Part shown: in pieces, positions 1-5,027 of the stretch
Numbering within the stretch: the first letter of the stretch is position 1
How the letters are laid out: each line of letters begins with the position of its first letter
Position numbers and translations under genes: made by a program
Assembly (NCBI GenBank): GCA_027058345.1
Contig: JALUTC010000092.1
Span: forward strand, 1 to 5,027
Origin: an archaeon
GTDB taxonomy: Archaea > Hydrothermarchaeota > Hydrothermarchaeia > JALTZZ01 > JALUTC01
Direction of reading: 5' to 3'
DNA: 5,027 nucleotides
The notes under the pieces: generated by a model
Database searches by the model: none
What the model saw: the letters and a program-made list of their open reading frames with translations, nothing else
What the model was told of the DNA's origin: nothing

Positions 1-787
1 CATTTATATCTATTGCTGCCATTGCAACGGTTGATCCAGGATCTATTCCTAATATAACAGGGACGTTTATCTTTGCAAGTGGTTCGAAATCAATCTCATT
101 TCTCTCAATTGGTAAAATTTTTACTTGAACATCTCCTCCCTTCTTCTTCTTAATCCCTATTATTTTATCCCTTGGAGCATATACCAAAAATTCTCCCTTT
201 GAATATCCTCCATCCGCCTTTATAAGTTTTAATTCGTACTTAAGGTTTAATTCGTCGAGCTTCTCCTTAATATATTTTATATGTTGCCATACCATCGCAT
301 GAATCTTTCTCCTAAACCTATTCTCGCTTTGCCCTCCCTTTGTTGGGGATCTTGCTCTCGAAACTATTATCTTGCATTTATCCTCGAAAAATTTAATAAC
401 ATATCCAACCTTTTTATATGCCAATAATGCAGATGCCTTCGCTTCTTCTAAAGAATTATACTTGGATTTTATTTCGATGCCATATCTCTTCGCTAGAATT
501 GGTAATGGAGTGAATTCTCCAAACTTACCAGTAACTTGAACGACTTTTGTTTTAGGAGGTAATAAATAAAAGAATCTCTTTATTTTTTCCTTTGGAAAAA
601 TTTCGAAGATGTTATCGCATGCAATTATATCAGGTTTTATCTCCCTTATTAACCTTATCAAATTTATTCTGCTAACTTCTTCCTTTAATAACTTGAATTC
701 ACCATCCTCCAGTAATGCAATGCTATATTTTGCCTGAGATTTTGATTCGACATTTCCTGAATGAATATCAATTCCCAATATCTTCAT
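1..787 (-). CDS. DUF460/COG2433 RNase H-fold (RuvC/YqgF-like) protein, 3' part beyond window
   Basis: The gene starts at ATG 787 and stays open to the left edge, giving 262 residues without a stop; family members are usually around 600 residues or more, so over half is missing. What is seen: an N-terminal ILGIDIHSG strand-turn (residues 3-11) and IIACDNIFE (54-62), both acidic as in RNase H folds. Next comes a conserved basic stretch, SRARSPTKGGQSENRFRRK (143-161), then a second ILGIDPGSTV (245-254), which is the RuvC/YqgF-like signature of the DUF460 domain. The fold predicts a metal-dependent nuclease or nucleic-acid-binding protein; the actual role of this archaeal family is not established to my knowledge. 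It is transcribed divergently from moaA with 97 bp between the starts. No Shine-Dalgarno is seen, so the mRNA may be leaderless. The family call is confident, the biochemical role is not. Confidence 0.88.
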   Translation of the reverse strand, partial: MKILGIDIHSGNVESKSQAKYSIALLEDGEFKLLKEEVSRINLIRLIREIKPDIIACDNIFEIFPKEKIKRFFYLLPPKTKVVQVTGKFGEFTPLPILAKRYGIEIKSKYNSLEEAKASALLAYKKVGYVIKFFEDKCKIIVSRARSPTKGGQSENRFRRKIHAMVWQHIKYIKEKLDELNLKYELKLIKADGGYSKGEFLVYAPRDKIIGIKKKKGGDVQVKILPIERNEIDFEPLAKINVPVILGIDPGSTVAMAAIDIN

Positions 788-808
788 CCTAATAAAAATA
801 ATACAAAA

Positions 809-818
809 AATTATTAAA
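809..818 (-). promoter_or_regulatory. weak TATA-like element for the DUF460 gene
   Basis: Read on the minus strand this is an AT-only stretch (TTTAATAATT) centred about 27 bp upstream of the ATG at 787, the distance expected for a leaderless archaeal transcript. Because the whole intergenic region is AT-rich, the match is weak. A second candidate (CTTAAATC, roughly 45-50 bp upstream of the ATG) would give a short leader instead. Confidence 0.3.
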
Positions 819-825
819 AAAAGAT

Positions 826-839
826 AAAAGATTTAAGTA
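826..839 (+). promoter_or_regulatory. candidate BRE/TATA promoter of moaA
   Basis: The stretch AAAAGATTTAAGTA combines a purine-rich BRE-like block (826-830) with a TATA-like ATTTAAGTA (831-839). It would start transcription near 860, leaving a leader of about 25 nt that contains the GAGG ribosome site at 872-875. A rival TATA-like stretch lies at 851-865 (AAATATATTATATAA); it would place the transcript start almost at the ATG and leave out the ribosome site. The first is preferred for that reason, by inference only. Confidence 0.42.
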
Positions 840-871
840 ATTCCTTTGAAAAATATATTATATAATTGTAA

Positions 872-875
872 GAGG
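872..875 (+). promoter_or_regulatory. Shine-Dalgarno that sets the moaA start
   Basis: GAGG sits 9 nt upstream of ATG 885 and is complementary to the usual archaeal 16S rRNA 3' end. It supports ATG 885 over the in-frame TTG at 846, which would add 13 residues not expected in MoaA. Confidence 0.6.
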
Positions 876-884
876 AAGATTGTA

Positions 885-1790
885 ATGGTTAGAGATCCTT
901 ATGGTAGAGAGATAAAATCTGTTAGAATATCTGTTACATATAGGTGTAACATGAATTGTATATATTGTCATAAGGAAGGTTTGAGTAATGTTTCCGAAGA
1001 AATGACTCCAGAAGAAATTGAAAGGATAGTTAGAATAATGGCAAAGTATGGGATATCCAAGGTAAAAATAACTGGCGGAGAGCCATTGGTTAGAGATGAT
1101 ATAGTTGAGATTGTTCATAGAATAAGTAGGATAAGTGGTATTAAAGAGGTTTCAATGGTTACAAATGGATATTACTTGGAGGAATACGCTTACGAATTAA
1201 AAAAAGCAGGATTAAAAAGGGTTAACGTTTCTCTCGATACCTTAAACCCAGAGAAATATAGATATATAACTGGATGCAATTGTGTCGATAAGGTTCTTAG
1301 GGGGATAGAAAAGGCTTATGATGCTGGATTAAGGCCGATAAAGATAAATGTTGTTCTTTTAAAGGGAATAAACGATGGGGAAATCTTTGAGATAATAAAA
1401 AGATTTTCTAGAGATGGATTTGTTGTACAATTGATAGAATTGATTAATAGCGATGATAACTTCTTTAAGAAGCATTACCTAAGCCTCAAAGATATCGAGG
1501 ATTATTTGGAAAAAATTTCCGATAAAATATTAATCAGGGAGCTTCATGCAAGGAAGAGATTTTTCATAAACGGAGCAGAAGTTGAAACCGTTAGATTTAT
1601 ACATAACAAGGAATTCTGTGCAAATTGTAATAGGATAAGAATAACGCCTGATGGAAAGTTCAAGCCCTGTCTAATGAGGAATGATAATTTGGTAGATTTT
1701 TTATCTTATATGAGAAGTGGATGCGACGATAAAAAACTTGAAGAATTGTTTCTAGAAGCGGTAAAAAGAAGGGAACCTTTTAATAAGTAA
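885..1790 (+). CDS. moaA: GTP 3',8-cyclase MoaA (radical SAM, molybdopterin/tungstopterin biosynthesis)
   Basis: MoaA uses two [4Fe-4S] clusters and S-adenosylmethionine to turn GTP into 3',8-cyclo-GTP, the first committed step of molybdopterin cofactor synthesis in the cytoplasm. The 301-residue product has the usual family length. Seen: PYGREIKSVRISVTYRC at the N-terminus, the radical SAM cysteines C21-x3-C25-x2-C28 followed by HKEG, the SAM-binding ITGGEP (residues 62-67), VNVSLDTL, and the second-cluster cysteines C245-x2-C248-x13-C262. The NRIRIT motif supplies Arg250 and Arg252, equivalent to GTP-contacting arginines in the bacterial enzyme. The protein ends in KRREPFNK rather than the Gly-Gly tail of bacterial MoaA; the M. 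jannaschii homologue, as I recall it, ends similarly. ATG 885 is chosen because of the GAGG site and family alignment. No other moa/moe gene is adjacent. In thermophilic archaea the cofactor often serves tungsten enzymes, which cannot be told from here. Its last 11 bp overlap the convergent transporter gene. Confidence 0.96.
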   Translation: MVRDPYGREIKSVRISVTYRCNMNCIYCHKEGLSNVSEEMTPEEIERIVRIMAKYGISKVKITGGEPLVRDDIVEIVHRISRISGIKEVSMVTNGYYLEEYAYELKKAGLKRVNVSLDTLNPEKYRYITGCNCVDKVLRGIEKAYDAGLRPIKINVVLLKGINDGEIFEIIKRFSRDGFVVQLIELINSDDNFFKKHYLSLKDIEDYLEKISDKILIRELHARKRFFINGAEVETVRFIHNKEFCANCNRIRITPDGKFKPCLMRNDNLVDFLSYMRSGCDDKKLEELFLEAVKRREPFNK

Positions 1791-3885
1791 TTTTTTCAAC
1801 AATCTTTATTAAATGTGGAAGAAGCAATATTATAACGATTGCACAAATACCTATACCTAACATTAAACTTACACCAAGCTGCTTTATACCTAAGAGTTTA
1901 GAGGAGAGGATTGAGGAAAACGTTATAACTGTTATTAATGCTGAAGATATTATCGGTTTTCTTGACAATAAAAACGAATAACTCTTCCTTTCTTCTAAAA
2001 ATCTGTTGTAAGTTATTATCGAATAATCTATACCTAAACCTATCAATATCGATGCCAACGATGTAGCTTCTGGTCTTAGAGAAAATCCAACAAATCCTAG
2101 CAATCCAAATGTAATTATCATGGAAATTCCTAAAGGAATTATTGAAATTAGAATTCTTCTAAAAGATTTGAAGTTAAGCCATAGCAAAATTAGAACGAGG
2201 ATTGTTGTCATAAATGTTATTTTTGAAAAGTCCCTTATCACATGCTCTCTAAGTTCATATCCCAAATAAGTTGAACCAGTAATATCTATTTGTATGCCAT
2301 CGAATTTATATCTATCGAGTAATAATTTCAACTGATTTACAAATTTCGAAATCTTTTCAAGTTCTGTACCTGTAATTACATCAAGAATCATTATCGTTAG
2401 TGAACACGTTTTATCTATAAGTGGTACATTTTTTAGCATATCGTTTAACTCTTCTTGAGAATATCTTTCAAAATCTTTCACAATATCTACTATGCTGTAA
2501 ACATTTCTCACGTAATCCATCTCTTTTAAAGACCTTTCGAGAAAGCTTATGTATCTAAGAATTTCTTTATTCCTAATATCTTTATACTTTTCTCCATCCA
2601 CTTTAAGAATGAGAATTATGTTGTCAACCTTTCCAATTTCATCCCTTATTTTATTCGTCCAAATAACGAACGGTAGATTTTGAGGAAATGCCTTTTCTGT
2701 ACTAGTTTCAACCTTGAATTTAAAAATTGCACCATATGCGAAGACAATTGTTATAACAATCGTCAATATTATTATAATCCTTGTATATTTTAATTTATAT
2801 TCTTTATACATTTCATGTTTAAACAATTTAATATTTGAAACTTTATCCCTAAAAGGTATGAAGATTGATGGTAGAAATGTTAATGCCAATATAAGTGAGA
2901 ATGAGATTCCTATCAAACCAATCAGTCCGAGAGATTTAAGTCCTGGGATTGCTGCGATAAGCATTGAGACAAATGCTGACAATGTTGTCAACGACGAAAA
3001 TATTATAGCCCTACCTGTTTCGACTATAGCATTTCTCAAACCTTTTCCTTTGTAAAATTCCTCAACTATTCTATAAGCTATTTGTATATTGTAATCGATT
3101 GTCAATCCTATAATCAATGGTACGAGAATCATTGTTACTATATTGATTTTTTCTCCCAAAAATCCCAGGAATCCTAAAATGTAAACGGTTGAAAATATTA
3201 TTGAGATATAAATTAGTACAGATATTATGAAATTTCTTGTAACCAATAGTAATGCGAAGAAGACGATTATAAGTGTTAAGAGCGTTATTTTAACCAAGTC
3301 AGATTTTATAAATGAGAAAAATTCATACCTTAATATAACGACACCAGCAAAATCTACATCTATACCTTCGGGTTTTGGAACATTTTCTATAATGTGTTCG
3401 ATCCTCTCAACGAAGTTTTCTACATCAACATCTCTCGCACCAACATATGTATCGACCTTTATCAATGTATATGAAAAGCTGCTGTCAAAGAATTCTCCAA
3501 CATAATTTTCAAGACTTGTTGTATTTCTATCTGTAACTGATACGACATTGCTAACGAATCTCTCTTTCCTTAATTTTTCGGTCAATTCTCTAATATAATT
3601 CAAAACACGTTCATCTCTAATATCTGTAACATATCCCCTTTCATAATCTTCTCTCTTAATGTGAACGATTATTAAGAATGAATCTCCAGTATCAAATTTA
3701 TTCCTAAGTAAATTTATATTCTTTATTGCCTTTGAATCGCTTGGTATCAATTTCTCAAAATTTCCTTCAACCTTAACCTTTTCAATGTTGATCAAGAAGA
3801 ATGAAAATAAAATCAAATGAATAACAATTATCAGGTACCACTTTCTCTCAATAAATAATGATAACCTTTCAAGCAATATCTTCAT
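1780..3885 (-). CDS. RND superfamily transporter, MMPL/HAE3 type, 12 membrane helices
   Basis: This is a complete proton-driven RND-type exporter of 701 residues. It has the classic duplicated layout: helix 1 (about 16-33), a large outer loop (34-197), helices 2-6 (198-345), helix 7 (368-388), a second outer loop (389-555) and helices 8-12 (556-695). The two halves resemble each other: IGLTIDYNIQ in helix 4 and IGLGIDYSII in helix 10, and GVVILRYEF against GSTYLGYEL just before helices 2 and 8. Asp264-Tyr265 and Asp620-Tyr621 match the paired Asp-Tyr proton-relay residues known from mycobacterial MmpL3, so the pump looks intact. The second half is about 5 residues shorter between helices 10 and 11. 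ATG 3885 has no Shine-Dalgarno, and the promoter geometry suggests a leaderless message. It faces a TrmB regulator and an exported COG1361-type protein, a pairing familiar in archaea. The substrate is unknown; lipids, hydrophobic compounds or envelope components are possibilities by family analogy. SecD/F-like proteins were considered but lack this layout. Confidence 0.93.
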   Translation of the reverse strand: MKILLERLSLFIERKWYLIIVIHLILFSFFLINIEKVKVEGNFEKLIPSDSKAIKNINLLRNKFDTGDSFLIIVHIKREDYERGYVTDIRDERVLNYIRELTEKLRKERFVSNVVSVTDRNTTSLENYVGEFFDSSFSYTLIKVDTYVGARDVDVENFVERIEHIIENVPKPEGIDVDFAGVVILRYEFFSFIKSDLVKITLLTLIIVFFALLLVTRNFIISVLIYISIIFSTVYILGFLGFLGEKINIVTMILVPLIIGLTIDYNIQIAYRIVEEFYKGKGLRNAIVETGRAIIFSSLTTLSAFVSMLIAAIPGLKSLGLIGLIGISFSLILALTFLPSIFIPFRDKVSNIKLFKHEMYKEYKLKYTRIIIILTIVITIVFAYGAIFKFKVETSTEKAFPQNLPFVIWTNKIRDEIGKVDNIILILKVDGEKYKDIRNKEILRYISFLERSLKEMDYVRNVYSIVDIVKDFERYSQEELNDMLKNVPLIDKTCSLTIMILDVITGTELEKISKFVNQLKLLLDRYKFDGIQIDITGSTYLGYELREHVIRDFSKITFMTTILVLILLWLNFKSFRRILISIIPLGISMIITFGLLGFVGFSLRPEATSLASILIGLGIDYSIITYNRFLEERKSYSFLLSRKPIISSALITVITFSSILSSKLLGIKQLGVSLMLGIGICAIVIILLLPHLIKIVEKITY
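1791..1796 (+). terminator. possible T-run terminator of moaA
   Basis: Six T residues follow the moaA stop codon directly. Archaeal transcription often ends at such T-runs without a hairpin. The run lies inside the coding end of the convergent transporter gene, so it also has coding duty (a Lys-Ile stretch on the minus strand). Short T-runs are common in this AT-rich DNA, so this is suggestive only. Confidence 0.3.
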
Positions 3886-3907
3886 ACTACTAATATATAT
3901 TAGTTGT
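3886..3907. promoter_or_regulatory. palindromic candidate operator in the divergent control region
   Basis: A perfect 16-bp palindrome, ACTAATATATATTAGT (3889-3904), extends to 22 bp with only one mismatched pair (3888/3905). It touches the transporter start codon and lies between it and the shared TATA element, so a dimeric protein bound here would cover the transporter's transcription start. The neighbouring TrmB-type regulator is the obvious candidate; the ACTA...TAGT half-sites recall the TACT...AGTA type of site described for haloarchaeal TrmB, with different spacing. Binding is inferred. The inner part is AT-only and would tend to form palindromes by chance. Confidence 0.5.
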
Positions 3908-3910
3908 TCA

Positions 3911-3920
3911 ATTTAAATAT
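3911..3920. promoter_or_regulatory. shared bidirectional TATA element
   Basis: ATTTAAAT (3911-3918) is itself palindromic and continues to TTTAAATAT on the plus strand. Its centre is about 29 bp from the transporter ATG (minus) and about 27 bp from the regulator ATG (plus), the spacing at which archaeal transcription would begin right at each start codon. Neither start has a ribosome site, which fits leaderless messages in both directions. The A-rich block next to it on the minus strand (AAAAAT before the TATA) resembles a BRE and favours the transporter direction. Confidence 0.5.
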
Positions 3921-3941
3921 TTTTATCATTTTATTATATTT

Positions 3942-4640
3942 ATGATAGATGATGAGGTGGTAAACAAGTTGAAAAAGTTTAAATTATCTGAGACAGAAGC
4001 AAAGGTTTATTTATATCTAGTTAAGATGGGGAAAAGTACTGCGAGAGAAATCTCGAGTAATTTATTCATACCTGATTCTAAAATATATGATGTTTTAGAA
4101 AGTTTACAGAGGAAGGGATTTGTGAAAGTTGAGGAAGATTTACCTAAGAAGTTTATACCTATAAATCCAAGGATATGTTTAAGTAATGTTTTCGAAGAGA
4201 TAATCGAGGAATTGAAAAGGGATAAGGATTTTTTGATAAATTTCTTTGAGAAGTATTATAGGGAGGAAAATGTTAAGATGGAAATAATCGAGGGATTTAA
4301 AAATATAAAAAATAGGATATGCGAGATATTTTCAAAATATGATAAGTTTGATATTGCAATAAAGGATAGAAGGTGGGCAAATATAATAAGGGAGAATTTA
4401 AAGGATAAGATTGTAAGATTGATTGTCCATAATGATTTGAGAGAGATTTTCTCCGAGTATAATCCAAAGACATTTAATGGTATATTTCACGAATTGATGA
4501 TAATATCGAAGGATTCGATATTAATTGTATTACCACAGGTTGGGAGGAAAATATTATCTTGTATAATATCCGATGAGAGGTCTTTAGAATATGCTAAGGA
4601 ATATTTTAATAGCATTTGGAATAATATTTCTAATGCTTAA
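3942..4640 (+). CDS. TrmB-family winged-helix transcriptional regulator
   Basis: The 232-residue protein has the TrmB-type DNA-binding domain at residues 8-75. It contains LSETEAKVYLYLVKMGKSTA, then REIS, then the recognition-helix region IPDSKIYDVLESLQRKGFV (43-61), and a wing ending FIPINP. A charged helical linker (about 80-110), probably the dimerising coiled coil, leads to a small C-terminal domain (111-232) of the kind that follows it in TrmB relatives, with the hydrophobic strand HELMIISKDSILIVLP (183-198). That domain is much shorter than the sugar-binding part of the Thermococcus maltose regulator (about 340 residues in total), so a sugar ligand should not be assumed. ATG 3942 has no Shine-Dalgarno but lies about 27 bp from the TATA element, consistent with a leaderless start. 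By position it probably controls the divergent transporter, the downstream exported protein and itself. Whether it represses or activates, and its effector, cannot be seen. Confidence 0.9.
   Translation: MIDDEVVNKLKKFKLSETEAKVYLYLVKMGKSTAREISSNLFIPDSKIYDVLESLQRKGFVKVEEDLPKKFIPINPRICLSNVFEEIIEELKRDKDFLINFFEKYYREENVKMEIIEGFKNIKNRICEIFSKYDKFDIAIKDRRWANIIRENLKDKIVRLIVHNDLREIFSEYNPKTFNGIFHELMIISKDSILIVLPQVGRKILSCIISDERSLEYAKEYFNSIWNNISNA
4575..4580 (+). promoter_or_regulatory. Shine-Dalgarno inside the regulator gene, sets the start of the exported protein
   Basis: GAGAGG lies 10 nt upstream of ATG 4591, within the regulator's coding sequence. It supports ATG 4591 over the later in-frame ATG 4633 and indicates internal translation initiation on a shared message with the regulator. 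Confidence 0.6.
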
Positions 4641-5027
4641 CATATCATTCTCACAGCCATTATTTTTAGTTGAAAATGTATCACCAAAAGAAGTAAAGCC
4701 CGGATTTATATATAACTTAACGATAACACTTGTAAATCTTGGTAACGAATTTGCAACATATCTTCGCATATCTTTAGACCCAGAGGATGTATCTCCAATA
4801 GATCCAATTGGAAAATCGACATACTTTATAAAAAAGGCTGTCGAAGCAGAATATAGCGAGAAATATTTTGGAGTTATAAAACAATATGAGAAAATAAACA
4901 TTACAATTCCTATATTTGTTAAGCCAAATGTTAAAGATAATGTTTACATAACTCCAATAGTTCTAAAGTATAAGGATCCAGATATGAAAGAACATGTTCA
5001 ACGATTAACCATTGGAATACTTGTAAG
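4591..5027 (+). CDS. exported COG1361-type protein with CARDB/NEW3-like domain, 3' part beyond window
   Basis: The frame is open from ATG 4591 to the right edge, giving 145 residues. The N-terminus is a clear Sec signal: MLRN, then a hydrophobic core ILIAFGIIFLMLNI, then SFSQP with likely cleavage near residue 21. The mature part begins LFLVENVSPKEVKPG (24-38), then LTITLVNLGNEFATYLRISL (43-62), INITIPIFVKP and VYITPIVLKYKDP. This pattern of 'pro-Gly turn, then N-x-G-x-x-x-A' beta strands is typical of CARDB/NEW3-like immunoglobulin-type domains in archaeal COG1361 (S-layer-like) proteins. Such proteins often sit beside RND pumps and usually end in a membrane anchor, which here would lie outside the window. 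NLT (43-45) and NIT (103-105) are possible N-glycosylation sites. It overlaps the regulator gene by 50 bp in the +1 frame. A role as the pump's outer-face partner is inference from neighbourhood. Confidence 0.82.
   Translation, partial: MLRNILIAFGIIFLMLNISFSQPLFLVENVSPKEVKPGFIYNLTITLVNLGNEFATYLRISLDPEDVSPIDPIGKSTYFIKKAVEAEYSEKYFGVIKQYEKINITIPIFVKPNVKDNVYITPIVLKYKDPDMKEHVQRLTIGILV

Noticed and set aside
846..884. In-frame TTG start adding 13 residues to MoaA
   Set aside because: The added residues do not resemble a MoaA N-terminus, the stretch overlaps AT-rich promoter-like DNA, and ATG 885 has a well-placed GAGG site.
858..1118. 86-codon minus-strand frame inside moaA
   Set aside because: It is antisense to the conserved radical SAM core, its protein is a Tyr/Asn/Ile-rich shadow, and it shows no domain.
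2714..3055. 113-codon plus-strand frame antisense to the transporter
   Set aside because: It is a mirror of the transporter's membrane-helix codons, with no ribosome site or recognisable motif.
3227..3505. 92-codon plus-strand frame antisense to the transporter
   Set aside because: Its Ser/Thr-rich composition is the complement of the real gene; no independent support.
4551..4569. Inverted repeat ATATTAT-CTTGT-ATAATAT upstream of the exported-protein start, as a second operator or hairpin
   Set aside because: The arms are only 7 bp and pure A/T, lie within regulator coding sequence, and do not share the ACTA...TAGT ends of the palindrome at 3886-3907; chance is a sufficient explanation.
4633..4640. 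Later ATG 4633 as the start of the exported protein
   Set aside because: It would remove the charged start and hydrophobic core of the signal peptide, and lacks a ribosome site as good as the GAGAGG before 4591.
4584..4901. 105-codon minus-strand frame at the right end
   Set aside because: It is antisense to the exported protein gene, which has a signal peptide, a ribosome site and a recognisable domain; this frame has none of these.

Overview
The window looks like a piece of a thermophilic archaeal chromosome, probably euryarchaeal (for example a methanogen or an Archaeoglobus-like lineage). Three things suggest this. One gene is of the largely archaeal DUF460/COG2433 family. The MoaA protein carries the archaeal-style motif with His after the last cluster cysteine (CNMNCIYCHKEG) and the archaeal 'KRREPF' ending. 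The DNA is AT-rich, with heavy use of AGA/AGG for Arg and ATA for Ile, and the promoters look like TATA boxes with very short or absent leaders. The species cannot be fixed from the sequence alone. No RNA gene, mobile element or CRISPR array was seen.

Layout, left to right. (1) 1-787, minus strand: the first 262 residues of a DUF460 RNase H-fold protein, cut by the window edge. (2) A 97-bp divergent intergenic region (788-884). (3) 885-1790, plus: moaA, the radical SAM GTP 3',8-cyclase of molybdenum/tungsten cofactor synthesis. (4) 1780-3885, minus: a complete 701-residue, 12-helix RND (MMPL/HAE3-type) transporter, whose end overlaps the moaA end by 11 bp. (5) A 56-bp divergent control region (3886-3941) with a palindromic TATA element and a palindromic candidate operator. 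(6) 3942-4640, plus: a TrmB-type winged-helix regulator. (7) 4591 to the right edge, plus: the start of an exported protein with a signal peptide and a CARDB/NEW3-like beta domain (COG1361-type). It overlaps the regulator gene by 50 bp and runs out of the window.

How they fit together: the right half reads as one module. An RND pump faces a regulator plus a secreted COG1361-type protein across a tiny shared promoter. The likely model is that the TrmB protein controls both arms, and that the exported protein works with the pump at the cell surface; the substrate is unknown. The left half (DUF460, moaA) is ordinary chromosomal housekeeping with no visible functional link to that module. There is no gene-free stretch longer than 300 bp.
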